Origin: Bradyrhizobium septentrionale
Lineage (GTDB): Bacteria; Pseudomonadota; Alphaproteobacteria; Rhizobiales; Xanthobacteraceae
DNA: 64,000 nt
Direction: 5' to 3'
Assembly (NCBI RefSeq): GCF_011516645.4
Contig: NZ_CP088285.1
Coordinates: 8,078,501 to 8,142,500 of the forward strand
A program made the translations under genes and the position numbers. Shown here piece after piece: positions 1 through 10,133 of this stretch. Under the pieces are notes generated by a model that saw only the letters and a program-made list of their open reading frames with translations, did not search any database and had not been told where the DNA came from. How positions within the stretch are numbered: position 1 is the stretch's first letter; every line of letters begins with the position of its first letter.

Positions 1-113
1 TTTGCCCCGCGCAACTTCGGTCGCCAGCGCATCGAGGCGCGGCAGCCGGCACGAACAATGCAAGCGGAACCGCCGCGGCGGGATGCCGCCGCAGGCAAGC
101 TCGTTGTCGATGA

Positions 114-1292
114 TTAGCCGGGCCGCCCGCTCATCGTCGCCAGCACGATGTCCGCCGCACGGACGCTCGGCGGCTGGTCGCCGGTCGACATCTTCGCATC
201 CATCGTCCCGAACGCCACGAGCTGACGCAGACGCTCGGGCGTGTCCGCGAGCACCTCGCCCAGCGCCACCGCGAGCCTCTCCGGCGTGCAGTCCTCCTGC
301 AGGAATTCCGGGATGACCTCGCTGCCGATCACAAGATTGGCGAGGATCACCGACGACACCCGGATCGCACGGCGCAGGATGAACGCCTCGGCGGCGCCGA
401 CGCGATAGGCCGTCACCATCGGAATGCCCGACAGCGCGAGCTCGAGCGTCACGGTGCCCGACTTCGCGAGCGCGGCGCGCGCCACGCGGAATGCGGCACG
501 TTTCTCGGTCTCGCCGACCGCGAGCCGTGGCACCACTGGCCACGACCCGATGCCTTCGCGCACCATCGCCTCGAGATGCGGCATGGTGGGGAGCACGAGC
601 TCGAACGATTTCTGCTTGCCGAGCTGACCGAGCGCCGCGCCGAACAGCGCCAGATGATGCCTGATCTCGCTGCGTCGGCTGCCCGGCAGCACCAGCAGCA
701 CCGGCGGCGCGGCGTCGCGGCGCTTCTGCTCCTCCGCGTTCGGCCGCAGCGAGGCGAATTGCTCGGTCAGGGGATGGCCGACATAGCTGCACGGCGGTCC
801 CTGCAGCTTGCGATATTCCTCGGGCTCAAAGGGCAGCAGCGCGAGCACGTGATCGACGTAGCCCCGCATCGCGCGCGCCCTGCCCGGCCGCCACGCCCAC
901 ACCGACGGCGACACGTAATCGACGATCGGGATATCAGGGTTGCGGGCGCGGACGCGGCGGGCGACGCGGTGGGTGAAGTCCGGGCTGTCGATGATGACGA
1001 GCATGTCGGGCGCATCAGCGAGCACCGCGTCGGCGGTGCGGCGGATCAATCGCAGGATTTTCGGCAGTTGCTTCACCACGGCGGCAAAGCCCATGATCGA
1101 CAGTTCCTCGATCGGGAACAGCGGCGTGATGCCCTCGCTTGTCATCGCCCGGCCGCCGACGCCGGAAAACTGCACGGCATCGCCGAGGCGCTGGCGCAGC
1201 ACCTTCATCAGCGCCGCGCCGAGCCGATCGCCGGATTCCTCGGTCGCGATGAGGAAGATCTTGCGAGGCGTGCTGGGAGGGCGCGCCTGCAT
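114..1292 (-). CDS. lpxB: Lipid-A-disaccharide synthase LpxB
   Basis: A 392-residue glycosyltransferase (GT19 family) that condenses UDP-2,3-diacylglucosamine with lipid X to form the lipid A disaccharide at the inner face of the inner membrane. The N-terminal region carries the family pattern IATEESGDRLGAALM, followed by FSGVGGRAM. Later motifs are VDYVSPSVWAWRPGR and LVLPGSRRSEI, and the C-terminal donor-binding part contains AKSGTVTLELAL. The length is normal for the family. Its ATG overlaps the lpxI stop as TGATG, so the two are translationally coupled. It is the last gene of the lpx run in this window. Function is taken from family resemblance; I am confident of it. Confidence 0.95.
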   Translation of the reverse strand: MQARPPSTPRKIFLIATEESGDRLGAALMKVLRQRLGDAVQFSGVGGRAMTSEGITPLFPIEELSIMGFAAVVKQLPKILRLIRRTADAVLADAPDMLVIIDSPDFTHRVARRVRARNPDIPIVDYVSPSVWAWRPGRARAMRGYVDHVLALLPFEPEEYRKLQGPPCSYVGHPLTEQFASLRPNAEEQKRRDAAPPVLLVLPGSRRSEIRHHLALFGAALGQLGKQKSFELVLPTMPHLEAMVREGIGSWPVVPRLAVGETEKRAAFRVARAALAKSGTVTLELALSGIPMVTAYRVGAAEAFILRRAIRVSSVILANLVIGSEVIPEFLQEDCTPERLAVALGEVLADTPERLRQLVAFGTMDAKMSTGDQPPSVRAADIVLATMSGRPG

Positions 1293-2161
1293 CAGCCCGC
1301 CAGTCCGATGACAAAGAGCCCCCTGGCGTCGGCGGCCTCGATCAGGGCCTGCGGTTCGGCGGCCAGCGTGTTACCGGCGATCACGGCAATGCCGGCGATG
1401 CCGGCCGCGGCCGCGCCCTCGACCGTCCGCGGACCGATGGTCGGCAGATCGAAGCGCAGGTCCTGGCTGCTCTTCGGCGCCTTCACCAGCACGCCGCGGC
1501 CGCCCTTGGCGCGAATGCGGCCCTCGGCGCGCAGCCGCGCCACCCGCGCCAGCAGCCCATCGGTGCCTTCGATGTCCTCGACCGCAACCACGTGCCCGTC
1601 GATCACCACCGCCGCCTGGCCGATGTCGAACGGGCCGAGCGCGTCGAGCACCCCGCGGCCGCGCGCGATATCGGCAAGCGCGGCACCGTCCGGCGTCGCG
1701 CGCGTCACGGCGCCCTCGGGCATCAGGAGATCGGGTGCGACATCCTTGATTCCGACCATGCGGAATCCCTGCTGCTCGAGGATGCGGCCGACACTCGACA
1801 ACAGATGATCGTCGCCGCCGCGAAACGCGCGCACGACATGGCCGAGCAGGCGCAGCGTGCCCCAGTCGAGCCGGATCTCCGACAGCGCCGGACGCACCAG
1901 CGTGCCGATGAAGATCAGATCGCGGCAGCCTTCGTCGCGGAATAGCCGGGTCGCCCGTCCGAGCTGGCCGACCGAGATCCAGCGATGACGAAAGCGCTGC
2001 GCGCGCGCGGGATCGCAGGCGCCGCGCAGCGCAAACAGCACCGGCGTGATGCCGCGCGCCGTAAGCTGGTCAGCAACCGCGAACGGCATGGCGCCGCCAC
2101 CAGCAATGACGCCGACCGGCGAGGAAAGCGAGGGAGCCGCTGACGTCATGCTGGCGGCCAT
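1292..2161 (-). CDS. lpxI: UDP-2,3-diacylglucosamine pyrophosphatase LpxI
   Basis: An LpxI-type (DUF1009) hydrolase that converts UDP-2,3-diacylglucosamine to lipid X. It replaces LpxH in many alphaproteobacteria. The N-terminus reads VGVIAGGGAMPFAVAD, the typical LpxI opening, and the C-terminal half contains TIGPRTVEGAAAAGIAG. The open frame extends further upstream, but the ATG at 2161 lies 7 bases after the lpxA stop and fits the family start; a second ATG at 2149 is also possible. It overlaps lpxB by TGATG. Its place between lpxA and lpxB matches the usual alphaproteobacterial order lpxD-fabZ-lpxA-lpxI-lpxB. Confidence 0.93.
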   Translation of the reverse strand: MAASMTSAAPSLSSPVGVIAGGGAMPFAVADQLTARGITPVLFALRGACDPARAQRFRHRWISVGQLGRATRLFRDEGCRDLIFIGTLVRPALSEIRLDWGTLRLLGHVVRAFRGGDDHLLSSVGRILEQQGFRMVGIKDVAPDLLMPEGAVTRATPDGAALADIARGRGVLDALGPFDIGQAAVVIDGHVVAVEDIEGTDGLLARVARLRAEGRIRAKGGRGVLVKAPKSSQDLRFDLPTIGPRTVEGAAAAGIAGIAVIAGNTLAAEPQALIEAADARGLFVIGLAG

Positions 2162-2168
2162 TCCATGC

Positions 2169-2963
2169 TCAATCGGTGTCGGCTGGAAGGCAGAGCGGCC
2201 GGAGCTTGCCGCCCTCGATGAAGGCGAGGATTTCGGCGATCGCGGGATCCTCTCCCGCCAGCGGCTGCACCGAGGCCAGCCGCTCGGCAAAGATGCCGGG
2301 GCCGTGGAACAGCTTTTGATAGAACGCGCGCACCGTCGCCAGCCGCGACTTGGTGAACAGGCGGCGCCGCATGCCGATGATGTTGAGGCCTTCGAGCACC
2401 GCGTATTGGCCGTTGGCGAGCCCGAACGGGATGATGTCGCCGCGCACGCCGCAGACGCCGCCGATCATCACCTGCGAGCCGACGCGGGTGAACTGGTGCA
2501 CCGCCGAGAGCCCGCCGATATAGACGAAGTCGCCGATCTCGCAGTGGCCGCCGAGCGTCGCCGAGGTCGCGAAGATCACGCCGTTGCCGACCATGCAATC
2601 ATGGCCGACATGGCTGTTGTTCATGAAGAAGCCGCGATCGCCGACACGGGTGAGCCCGCCGCCCTTGACCGTGCCGACATTCATCGTCACGCCTTCGCGG
2701 ATAGTGCAGGCTTCGCCGACTTCGAGACGGGTCGGCTCGCCGCGATAGCTGAGATCCTGCGGCGGCCCGCCGAGCGCGGCAAACGGCGAGATGACGCAGC
2801 CGGCGCCGATCTTCGTGTGCCCGCTAACCGTGACATGCGCGATCAGCTTGCAGTTCTCGCCGAGCACGACATTGGGGCCGATGATGCAGTACGGACCGAT
2901 CTCGGTGCCGGCCCCGATCACAGCGCCATCCGCAATCCGCGCAGTGGGGTCGATCATGCTCAT
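2169..2963 (-). CDS. lpxA: UDP-N-acetylglucosamine acyltransferase LpxA
   Basis: The first enzyme of lipid A synthesis; it transfers a 3-hydroxyacyl chain from ACP to UDP-GlcNAc. The protein begins MSMIDPTARIADGAVIG and shows the hexapeptide-repeat (left-handed beta-helix) pattern through about residue 190, then a helical C-terminus. The catalytic histidine region is visible as VTVSGHTKIG and NNSHVGHDCMVGN. The ATG at 2963 is preferred over an upstream TTG at 2972. Unlike the tight lpxD-fabZ pair, it is separated from fabZ by a gene on the other strand (3062-3424), so it needs its own promoter or read-through. Confidence 0.94.
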   Translation of the reverse strand: MSMIDPTARIADGAVIGAGTEIGPYCIIGPNVVLGENCKLIAHVTVSGHTKIGAGCVISPFAALGGPPQDLSYRGEPTRLEVGEACTIREGVTMNVGTVKGGGLTRVGDRGFFMNNSHVGHDCMVGNGVIFATSATLGGHCEIGDFVYIGGLSAVHQFTRVGSQVMIGGVCGVRGDIIPFGLANGQYAVLEGLNIIGMRRRLFTKSRLATVRAFYQKLFHGPGIFAERLASVQPLAGEDPAIAEILAFIEGGKLRPLCLPADTD

Positions 2964-3061
2964 GCAGTTCAAATCCGGAATTCGTTAATGGCGCCAAAGC
3001 GCTATGCTGTCAGTTGGGCGGTCGTTAGCGCGACTTTGCCTGCCCTGTCCAGTGACGTATC

Positions 3062-3424
3062 ATGACGGCCTGTTGCAAACGAGAAGGTCGCAACCTCACC
3101 ATGGTCCGGGCCGCCGCGCTGATCCTCAGCCTGCTCTCTGCGCCGATCGGCCCGGAGACGGTCGATCTCGGCAACAGCACGACCGTCGACCTCTCGAGCT
3201 TCGAATGCCGCGACATCAATCGCAGCACGATCGTCCAGCGGGTCTGTTACAGCGCAGGCGAGCGCACCCTGCTGGTCGCGGTCAGGGGCAGCTACCAGCA
3301 CTATTGCGGCGTGCCCACTGAGACCTTCGACGCACTGATGAACGCGCCGTCGATGGGCATCTTCCTCAATCGCGTGTTGCGGATCGCCGGTGCAGACGGC
3401 CGATACGCTTGCACGACGTCGTAG
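3062..3424 (+). CDS. KTSC-domain small secreted protein
   Basis: A 120-residue protein whose second half fits the KTSC domain: a polar segment around VDLSSFECRDINRSTIVQ, then GERTLLVAVRGSYQHYCGV, and an end with ALMNAPSMGIFLNRVL. KTSC domains are small and of poorly known role. A hydrophobic stretch, MVRAAALILSLLSAP, starting at 3101 looks like a signal peptide. That internal ATG may be the real start, although neither start has a convincing ribosome site. Four cysteines in the mature part would suit an exported, disulfide-bonded protein. It lies opposite to the lpx genes, ending 12 bases from the fabZ end, which breaks the usual fabZ-lpxA junction. Confidence 0.75.
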   Translation: MTACCKREGRNLTMVRAAALILSLLSAPIGPETVDLGNSTTVDLSSFECRDINRSTIVQRVCYSAGERTLLVAVRGSYQHYCGVPTETFDALMNAPSMGIFLNRVLRIAGADGRYACTTS

Positions 3425-3436
3425 CGACCACCCGGG

Positions 3437-3895
3437 TTAGTCCGTCAGCATCGCACCGACATCGGCTTCGGCGACGACCTGGCCGTTGACCTTGGCATCG
3501 CCGTGAAACCACCACATCGTCTTGCGCCGGCCGAGCGAGCGCATGTGGTACTCGATGGTGTCGCCGGGCATCACCGGCTTGCGGAATTTGCACTTGTCGA
3601 TGGTGAGGAAATACACCGCGCGCGGCTTCTCGGTGCCTTCGACGGATTTGATGCCGATCACGCCGGCGGTCTGGGCCATCGCCTCGATCATCATCACGCC
3701 GGGATAAACCGGGCGGTCCGGGAAATGCCCCTGAAACGGCGGCTCGTTGAAGGTGACGTTCTTGATGCCGATACCGCTGTAGTCGGTGCGGATCTTGATC
3801 ACCCGGTCGATCAGCAACATCGGAAAGCGATGCGGGAGCGTCTTCAGGATATCGTTGATATCCACGAGCTCGAATTTGACCGGTGCCTCCTCCAT
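3437..3895 (-). CDS. fabZ: 3-hydroxyacyl-ACP dehydratase FabZ
   Basis: A 152-residue hot-dog-fold dehydratase of type II fatty acid synthesis. The catalytic loop region [12 protein letters not shown] and the segment [20 protein letters not shown], with the family's catalytic His and Glu, are clear. A large open frame runs upstream over lpxD in another phase, but the FabZ homology begins at [15 protein letters not shown]. This start overlaps the lpxD stop as TGATG, which fixes the start at 3895. It supplies hydroxyacyl-ACP metabolism next to the acyltransferases LpxD and LpxA, the common lpxD-fabZ-lpxA arrangement. Confidence 0.95.
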   Translation of the reverse strand: MEEAPVKFELVDINDILKTLPHRFPMLLIDRVIKIRTDYSGIGIKNVTFNEPPFQGHFPDRPVYPGVMMIEAMAQTAGVIGIKSVEGTEKPRAVYFLTIDKCKFRKPVMPGDTIEYHMRSLGRRKTMWWFHGDAKVNGQVVAEADVGAMLTD

Positions 3896-4956
3896 CACTC
3901 CTGTTCCTTGCCTTTGGTTTCGTTGTCGCGCACCAGGCGCTCCACCGCGATGATTTCCCTGAACCACTGCTTGGTTGGCTTGGCAAAATGCCCGCCCCAG
4001 CGGCCGTTGGCCGGGATGTCGTCCTTGACCGCGCTCATCGCCGTCACCTGGGCACCATCGCCGATCTTGAGGTGGTTGTTGATTCCCACCTTGGCGCCGA
4101 GTGCGACGTTGTCGCCGATCGTCAGGCTGCCCGCGAGCCCGATCTGGGCCGCGAGCAGGCAATGCCGGCCGATGGTCACATTGTGGCCGATCTGGACCTG
4201 GTTGTCGATTTTGGTGCCCTCGCCGATCACCGTGTCGCGCAGGGAACCACGGTCGATGGTCGAGGCGGCGCCGACCTCGACATTGTTCTGGATCACCACG
4301 CGGCCGGTCTGCGGCACTTTCACGTGGCCCGCCGGCCCGAAAAAGATGAAGCCATAGCCGTCCTGGCCGATATTGCAGCCGGTGTGGATCAGGACGTTGT
4401 TGCCGATCAGCGCGAACTGAATGGTGGTCTTGGCGCCGACATTGCAGTCGCGGCCGATCTTGACGTCGGCCCCGATCACCGCGCCGGCGCCGATGATGGT
4501 GCCCGCGCCGATCTCGACCCGCGGGCCGATCACCACCAAGGGATCGACGATGACGCCGTCCTCGAGACGCGCGGTGGGATCGATGATCGCCGACGGTGCA
4601 ATGCCCTCGGTATCGAACCAGGATTGCGGCCGCAGCGCATCGGCGTGCCATTCGCGGGCGAGCTCGACGAAGACCTGGAACGGCTTGTTGGCCCGCAGCA
4701 CGGCGGTGCCCTTGGGCACCTGCGCCTCGAAGCGCGGGCTGACCAGGCACGCGCCGGCCTTGGTCGCGGCAAGCTGGTCGGCATATTTGAGATTGTCGAA
4801 GAAGGCGAGATGCATCGGACCGGCCTCGTCGAGCGAGGCCAGCCCTCTGATCTTATGCGCGCCCCTCGCGGGATCGACCAGATGCGCCTTCGTCAGCGTG
4901 GCGATCTCAGCCAGCGTTGACGAAGGGGGACTCTTGAAGAAGATCGGCTGCGCCAT
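3895..4956 (-). CDS. lpxD: UDP-3-O-acylglucosamine N-acyltransferase LpxD
   Basis: The third enzyme of lipid A synthesis, adding the N-linked hydroxyacyl chain from ACP. The 353-residue protein has an N-terminal uridine-binding domain (about residues 1-110) and then a long run of hexapeptide repeats forming the beta-helix. The catalytic His lies in the region around [17 protein letters not shown]. The C-terminal helical part is present. It follows bamA by 32 bases and is coupled to fabZ by a TGATG overlap. Length and domain order are normal for alphaproteobacteria. Confidence 0.95.
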   Translation of the reverse strand: MAQPIFFKSPPSSTLAEIATLTKAHLVDPARGAHKIRGLASLDEAGPMHLAFFDNLKYADQLAATKAGACLVSPRFEAQVPKGTAVLRANKPFQVFVELAREWHADALRPQSWFDTEGIAPSAIIDPTARLEDGVIVDPLVVIGPRVEIGAGTIIGAGAVIGADVKIGRDCNVGAKTTIQFALIGNNVLIHTGCNIGQDGYGFIFFGPAGHVKVPQTGRVVIQNNVEVGAASTIDRGSLRDTVIGEGTKIDNQVQIGHNVTIGRHCLLAAQIGLAGSLTIGDNVALGAKVGINNHLKIGDGAQVTAMSAVKDDIPANGRWGGHFAKPTKQWFREIIAVERLVRDNETKGKEQE

Positions 4957-4988
4957 TCCATCCGTCGCAGTCCGGTCGGCAATCGGTC

Positions 4989-7532
4989 TTAGAACGTCGT
5001 ACCGCCGCCAAACCGGAATTCTTGCGTGCGGTCATACGCACCCTTGGTCAGCGGCACTGCGTAATCGAAGCGCAGCGGGCCGAACGGTGACTGCCAGATC
5101 AGGCCGACACCGACCGAGGTACGGACAACCTTGCTGTCGTCATAGCTCAGGCCAAGGCAGGTGCCCGGAGTCGGCGGGTTATTCGTCGGCCTGATACAGC
5201 CGGGCACGTTGACTTCGCCTGTCGCTGCCCACGACGTCGGGCCTTTGTAGTCGTACAGGCCGCCGGCGTCGGCATAGACCGCGCCCTTAAGCCCGACTTC
5301 CTTCGGCAGGAACCAGAACGGCATCTGCAGTTCCGCCGACACGCCCCAGTACTTGGTGCCGCCGATGGCGTCCATGGTGCCGTACGGATTGATGTCACGC
5401 GGACCGATGCCGTTCGGCGCGAAGCCGCGGACCAGGTTCGGGCCCATCTGGAAGTGATCCAGCATGCGCAATTCGTCGCTGCCGAGCTTGCTCAGGATGC
5501 CGCCCTGGGCGTGGATCAGGCCGACGAGATCAGAGACCAGCGGGGTGTAGTACTTCGCGTCGATCGCGCTCTTGATGTAGCTGACATCGCCGCCGACGCC
5601 GGCGAAGTCCTGCTTGAAGTCGACGATCAAACCGTCGGTCGGGTTCTTGTTGTTGTCGAGCGTGTTGTAGTTCAGCGTATAGCCCAGCGCCGAGGTCAGG
5701 GTCTTGCCGCCCGCAAGCTCCTTGCGAACCGGCAGCGAGGCTTCGCCGTCGAAGTAGCAGCCGAGACCATTGGTCGACACCAGGCTGATCCCGTTCAGGT
5801 TCGCATAGGCCGGGCTCGGATTGAACGCAGGGTTGGGCGTTACGCCGTCCGCGAGGAATGGCACGTTGTTACAGTTGTTCAGCGTCGACGGCAGTGTGAT
5901 TTCCTGCTGATAGATCGAGTAGCGCAGCTGCAGCGAGAGATCTTCCCGCAGGCTGAAGCCGAGCCGCGGGCTGAAGCCCAGCGTCTTGGTGCCGTACGCG
6001 ATGTAGCTGTTGGACAGCTGCTGGCGCTGATAGAGGTCGAGACCGAGCGCGACGCGATAGTCGAGCAGATAGGGCTCGACGAACGACAGCGAATAGCCGC
6101 GCGCATATTGGCCGTAGGTCACCGCCGCCTTCGCGAACAGGCCGCGGCCGAGCAGATTGCGCTCGGAGACGCTGACTTCGGCCAGCGCACCGTCGGTGGT
6201 CGAGTAACCGCCCGACACCGAGAAGTCGCCGGTCGACTTCTCTTCGAGATCGACGATCAGGATGACGCGATCGCTGGAGGAGCCCGGCTCGGTGGTGATT
6301 TTCACGGTCTTGAAGAAGTCGAGGTTCTTCAGCCGGCGCTCGGCACGGTCGACCAGCGCGCGGTTGTAGGCGTCACCCTCGGAAAGATCGAACTCGCGGC
6401 GGATCACGTAATCACGGGTGCGGCTGTTGCCGCGGATATTGATGCGCTCGATATAGGTGCGCGGGCCTTCGTCGATCGCAAACGTGATCGACACCGTGTG
6501 ATTATCGAAATTGCGATCACCGCGCGGCCGGACCACCGCGAAGGCATAGCCGCGGCGCGACGCCTCGATCTGCATTTCCTCGACCGACTTCTCCAGCGCC
6601 TCGGCGTTGTAGAGCGAGCCGACATTGACGCGCGAATAGGTACGCAGCGCGTTCGGGTCGAGCGTCGAGATCGACGAGGTGTAGTTGACGGCGGCGACGC
6701 GGTACTGCTGGCCTTCCTCGATCTTGAAGGTAACCAGGAAGCCCTTCTTGTCGGGATCGTATTCGGTCAGCGCGGCGACGACTTGGACGTCGGCATAGCC
6801 GTTCTTGAGGTAGAAGCGGCGAATCAGGTCGCGGTCAGCCTCGACCCGGTCGGGATCGTAGACGTCGTTGCCACCAAGGAAGCTCAGCAGGTTCGATTCG
6901 CGGGTCTTGATGACGTCGCGCAGACGGGACGCCGAATAGGCGTTGTTGCCGATGAACTCGATCGACCGGACACCGGTCTTCACGCCTTCATTGATCTCGA
7001 AGATCAGGTCGACGCGGTTGTTCGGCTGCTCGATGATCTGCGGATTGACCCGCACGTCGTAACGGCCGGAGTGCCGGTAGATCTCGGTGATGCGCAGGGC
7101 GTCCGACTGGACCTGCGGGCGCGAGAAGGTGCCGCGCGGCTTGGACTGGACTTCAGCGGTGAGCTGCTCGTCCTTGACCTTCTTGTTGCCCTCGAAGGCG
7201 ACGCGGCCGATCACCGGGTTCTCGACCACGACCACGACAAGGCGTCCGCCTCGCTGGTCGATGTGGACGTCCTGGAACAGACCGGTCTCGATCAGCGCCT
7301 TCAGGCCGTCGTCGATCTGGGCCTGGCCCAGCCGACCGCCCGGTCCAGGATGGAAATAGGAGCGGATAGTTTCGAGTTCGACGCGGCGATTCCCCTCCAC
7401 TGTGATCGAATCGACAGTCTGCGCATACGCAGGCGCAGAAACAGCTACGGCCGCCAAGGTGGCAGCCACCGGCACGGCGAACATGACCAAGGCGGCGAAC
7501 AGCCCCCCCCTCACTCGCATTCCAAACATCAT
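4989..7532 (-). CDS. bamA: Outer-membrane protein assembly factor BamA
   Basis: An 847-residue Omp85 protein, the core of the BAM machine that inserts beta-barrels into the outer membrane. The N-terminal signal peptide ends near SAPAYAQ. Five POTRA domains follow (about residues 38-430, for example [17 protein letters not shown]), and then the 16-strand barrel. The sequence ends in RFGGGTTF with a terminal aromatic residue, as expected for a barrel protein. [13 protein letters not shown] is the conserved barrel-loop VRGF motif. A run of eight G bases on the coding strand (7503-7510) falls within codons 8-10. It lies between rseP and lpxD, the usual envelope-biogenesis neighbourhood. Confidence 0.96.
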   Translation of the reverse strand: MMFGMRVRGGLFAALVMFAVPVAATLAAVAVSAPAYAQTVDSITVEGNRRVELETIRSYFHPGPGGRLGQAQIDDGLKALIETGLFQDVHIDQRGGRLVVVVVENPVIGRVAFEGNKKVKDEQLTAEVQSKPRGTFSRPQVQSDALRITEIYRHSGRYDVRVNPQIIEQPNNRVDLIFEINEGVKTGVRSIEFIGNNAYSASRLRDVIKTRESNLLSFLGGNDVYDPDRVEADRDLIRRFYLKNGYADVQVVAALTEYDPDKKGFLVTFKIEEGQQYRVAAVNYTSSISTLDPNALRTYSRVNVGSLYNAEALEKSVEEMQIEASRRGYAFAVVRPRGDRNFDNHTVSITFAIDEGPRTYIERINIRGNSRTRDYVIRREFDLSEGDAYNRALVDRAERRLKNLDFFKTVKITTEPGSSSDRVILIVDLEEKSTGDFSVSGGYSTTDGALAEVSVSERNLLGRGLFAKAAVTYGQYARGYSLSFVEPYLLDYRVALGLDLYQRQQLSNSYIAYGTKTLGFSPRLGFSLREDLSLQLRYSIYQQEITLPSTLNNCNNVPFLADGVTPNPAFNPSPAYANLNGISLVSTNGLGCYFDGEASLPVRKELAGGKTLTSALGYTLNYNTLDNNKNPTDGLIVDFKQDFAGVGGDVSYIKSAIDAKYYTPLVSDLVGLIHAQGGILSKLGSDELRMLDHFQMGPNLVRGFAPNGIGPRDINPYGTMDAIGGTKYWGVSAELQMPFWFLPKEVGLKGAVYADAGGLYDYKGPTSWAATGEVNVPGCIRPTNNPPTPGTCLGLSYDDSKVVRTSVGVGLIWQSPFGPLRFDYAVPLTKGAYDRTQEFRFGGGTTF

Positions 7533-7707
7533 GCGCTGCGCGCCCTTATCTTAGCGATGCCGGATCGTTCCCCAACGCCCCGACAGATTCCCAACCTACC
7601 GCCCAGCTTGTAACCAAATTTGCCAAGGGGGCAAACTTACTACAGCCGAACATTTCCATTTTCGTACCAACACGTTGCTCATCGGCAACGCCACAGAAAA
7701 GCCCGCT

Positions 7708-8859
7708 TTAGGACCCGGCGATCCTGAGGATGTCGTTATACGTCGCAAACACCATCAGCATCAGGACCAAACCCAGCCCGATTCGGAAACCCACCTCCTG
7801 CGTCCGCTCCGACAGCGGGCGTCCACGGAGCGCCTCTGCGCCGTAGAACAGCAGGTGGCCGCCATCCAAGAGCGGGATCGGGAACAGGTTCAAGAGGCCA
7901 ATCGAGACCGACAGGATGGCACAAAGGTTCACAACGAACTGGAAACCTGCGCTCGCGGCCTGACCGGACAGCTTTGCGATTCCGATGACCCCACTCACCT
8001 CGCCCGGATTGCCGGTTCCCACGAACAGCGACCCGAGGAACTTGAAGGTGCTGGCAATGATGTACCAAACCTGCTCAACACCGATTTTCAGGGCTTCCAG
8101 AACGCCGACCGAGGCGCTGGTCGCTTCGCCAGTCTGAGCCTTGTGCTCGATTCCGAGCACGCCGATTCGGTGGGCATTGCCGAAGGGGTCCTTGACCTCC
8201 TTGAGCGCGGGCGTGGCGGTGAGCGAGACAATCTGGCCATCCCGCTTCACTTTGAACCCAAGAGCTGAACCGGCATTCGAAGCTACGATCCGCTGCATGT
8301 CGGCGAAGCTCTGAATCGCGCTGCCGTCGATGTCCACGACGATATCGCCGACCTTGAATCCTGAGTTCGCGGCAACGCTTTCGGCGACCAGACCATCGAC
8401 CCGAGCGATCGTGCTCGGCTTGCCGTAATAGAGCGCCATACCCGCAAAGATCAGGGCGCCGAGAATGAAATTCGCCACCGGACCGGCGACGACGATGGCG
8501 GTGCGCTTTCCGACCGACTTGTGGTGGAAGCTGCCTTGGCGCTCCTCAGCCGTCATCGAGGCGAGCGTCTCCGTCGACGGCGTCGACGCCTCGCTGTCGT
8601 CGCCGAAGAATTTGACGTAACCGCCGAGCGGAATCGCGGAGAGCTTCCAGCGCGTGCCATGCCGGTCATTGAAGCCGGCAAGCTCCGGCCCGAACCCCAG
8701 CGAGAAGGTCAACACCTTCACGCCAGCCCAGCGCGCAACCAGGAAGTGGCCGAGTTCGTGAAAGAAGACAACGATCGTCAGGACGAATAGAAAGGGAACA
8801 ATATAGCCGATGAGCCCGTGGCTCAACGCATTGAAATAATGAAGAAAAAATTCGGGCAT
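7708..8859 (-). CDS. rseP: Site-2 zinc metalloprotease RseP/MmpA
   Basis: An intramembrane protease of the S2P family, which cleaves anti-sigma factors and other single-pass proteins within the inner membrane. The zinc motif HELGH appears in the first membrane segment (FVLTIVVFFHELGHFLVAR). A PDZ domain follows in the middle (about residues 120-220), and the C-terminal second metal-site segment reads NLFPIPLLDGGHLLFYG. The frame extends upstream, but the ATG at 8859 (MPEFFLHYFN) has an AGGG ribosome site about 9 bases before it. It sits between dxr and bamA as in other proteobacteria. Confidence 0.94.
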   Translation of the reverse strand: MPEFFLHYFNALSHGLIGYIVPFLFVLTIVVFFHELGHFLVARWAGVKVLTFSLGFGPELAGFNDRHGTRWKLSAIPLGGYVKFFGDDSEASTPSTETLASMTAEERQGSFHHKSVGKRTAIVVAGPVANFILGALIFAGMALYYGKPSTIARVDGLVAESVAANSGFKVGDIVVDIDGSAIQSFADMQRIVASNAGSALGFKVKRDGQIVSLTATPALKEVKDPFGNAHRIGVLGIEHKAQTGEATSASVGVLEALKIGVEQVWYIIASTFKFLGSLFVGTGNPGEVSGVIGIAKLSGQAASAGFQFVVNLCAILSVSIGLLNLFPIPLLDGGHLLFYGAEALRGRPLSERTQEVGFRIGLGLVLMLMVFATYNDILRIAGS

Positions 8860-8902
8860 TCGATTTCCCTCGACAAGAGCCAGAGGCTCCGTCCCCAACC
8901 CT

Positions 8903-10129
8903 CTAGGTTGCCTTTAAGGCAATTTGAGGCAATAGGGCGGCAGCTTTATTTCGCGCGATATGGTCAACGGAAATCGCATCATCCGCCGAGTGCAGTGGTG
9001 GCTGATTCCCCGACCTGATCCAATCGTTCATTGTCGCCTCGACCAGCCGGGCGATCGCACCGAACTTGATCTTGCCGGCGATGAAGGCTGCGACCGCGAT
9101 CTCGTTCGCGGCATTGTACACCGTGGTCGCGCCGTACCCGCTCCGCAGCGCCTCATAGGCCAGCCGCAGCCCCGGGAAGCGCTGGAAATCCGGCGCCTCG
9201 AAGGTGAGCTGGCCGATCTTGGCGAGATCGAGCTTGGCGGACGGGCCGACGATGCGGTCCGGCCAGCCCAGGCAGTGCGCGATCGGGATCCGCATATCGG
9301 GCGTGCCGAGCTGGGCCACCACCGAGCGGTCGGAGAACTCGACCATGCCGTGGATGATCGACTGCGGGTGCACCAGCACGTCGATCTCGTCGGGCGCCAG
9401 CGCGAACAGATAGGACGCCTCGATCACCTCGAGCCCCTTGTTCATCATCGAGGCGGAATCGATCGTGATCTTCTGCCCCATGCTCCAGTTGGGATGCTTC
9501 AGCGCCTGTTCCAGCGTCGCCTGCTCGATGTCGGCGGGGGCCCAGGTGCGGAACGGCCCGCCGGACGCGGTGATGATCACCCGCGTCAGTTCCTCGCGAT
9601 TGCCGGAAGCCAGCGCCTGGAACAGCGCATTGTGCTCGGAGTCCGCCGGCAGGATGCAGGCGCCGGCCTTCTTGGCCCGCTCCATGAAGATGTCGCCGGC
9701 GCAGACCAGGCACTCCTTGTTGGCGAGCGCGACGGTGGCGCCGCGATCGACCGCGGCAAGCGCCGGCTTCAGTCCGGCCGCGCCGCTGACCGCCGCCATC
9801 ACCCAATCGGCCGGCCGCGCGGCCGCCTCGATGATGGCGCTCTCCCCGGCCCCGCATTCGATTCGGGTTCCGGCCAGCGCGTCCTTCAGCTCGGAAAGCC
9901 TTTTGGGATCGGCAATGGCGGCGAACCGCGCGCCGAACTCCCTGGCGAGCTTTGCCAGTCCCTCGACATTGCTGTTCGCGGTCAGCGCCTCGACCCGGTA
10001 ACGGTCGCGCGCGCCCCGCAGCAGATCCATGGTGCTGTCGCCGATCGAGCCGGTGGCACCGAGGACGGTCACGGTCCGCGCGGCGGATGCCGCCGCGGCC
10101 TTGTTGTTACGCAACGGAACTGCGCTCAT
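8903..10129 (-). CDS. dxr: 1-deoxy-D-xylulose-5-phosphate reductoisomerase
   Basis: The second enzyme of the MEP isoprenoid pathway; it converts DXP to methylerythritol 4-phosphate using NADPH. The nucleotide-binding motif [18 protein letters not shown] is near the N-terminus, and the substrate and metal-binding region contains [13 protein letters not shown] and [24 protein letters not shown] and NKGLEVIEA follow. The 408-residue form starts at ATG 10129, 4 bases after the cdsA stop, rather than at the far-upstream end of the frame. It lies beside uppS and cdsA, linking isoprenoid precursor supply to undecaprenyl and phospholipid synthesis. Confidence 0.95.
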   Translation of the reverse strand: MSAVPLRNNKAAAASAARTVTVLGATGSIGDSTMDLLRGARDRYRVEALTANSNVEGLAKLAREFGARFAAIADPKRLSELKDALAGTRIECGAGESAIIEAAARPADWVMAAVSGAAGLKPALAAVDRGATVALANKECLVCAGDIFMERAKKAGACILPADSEHNALFQALASGNREELTRVIITASGGPFRTWAPADIEQATLEQALKHPNWSMGQKITIDSASMMNKGLEVIEASYLFALAPDEIDVLVHPQSIIHGMVEFSDRSVVAQLGTPDMRIPIAHCLGWPDRIVGPSAKLDLAKIGQLTFEAPDFQRFPGLRLAYEALRSGYGATTVYNAANEIAVAAFIAGKIKFGAIARLVEATMNDWIRSGNQPPLHSADDAISVDHIARNKAAALLPQIALKAT

Positions 10130-10133
10130 CTCA

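Noticed and set aside
2..316. A plus-strand frame at the window start.
   Set aside because: It lies opposite the lpxB end with arginine/proline-rich composition; bases 1-113 hold no gene I can support.
5454..7613. A 719-residue open frame on the plus strand opposite bamA.
   Set aside because: It mirrors bamA codon by codon; long antisense frames are common in high-GC genomes. No family features and no ribosome site.
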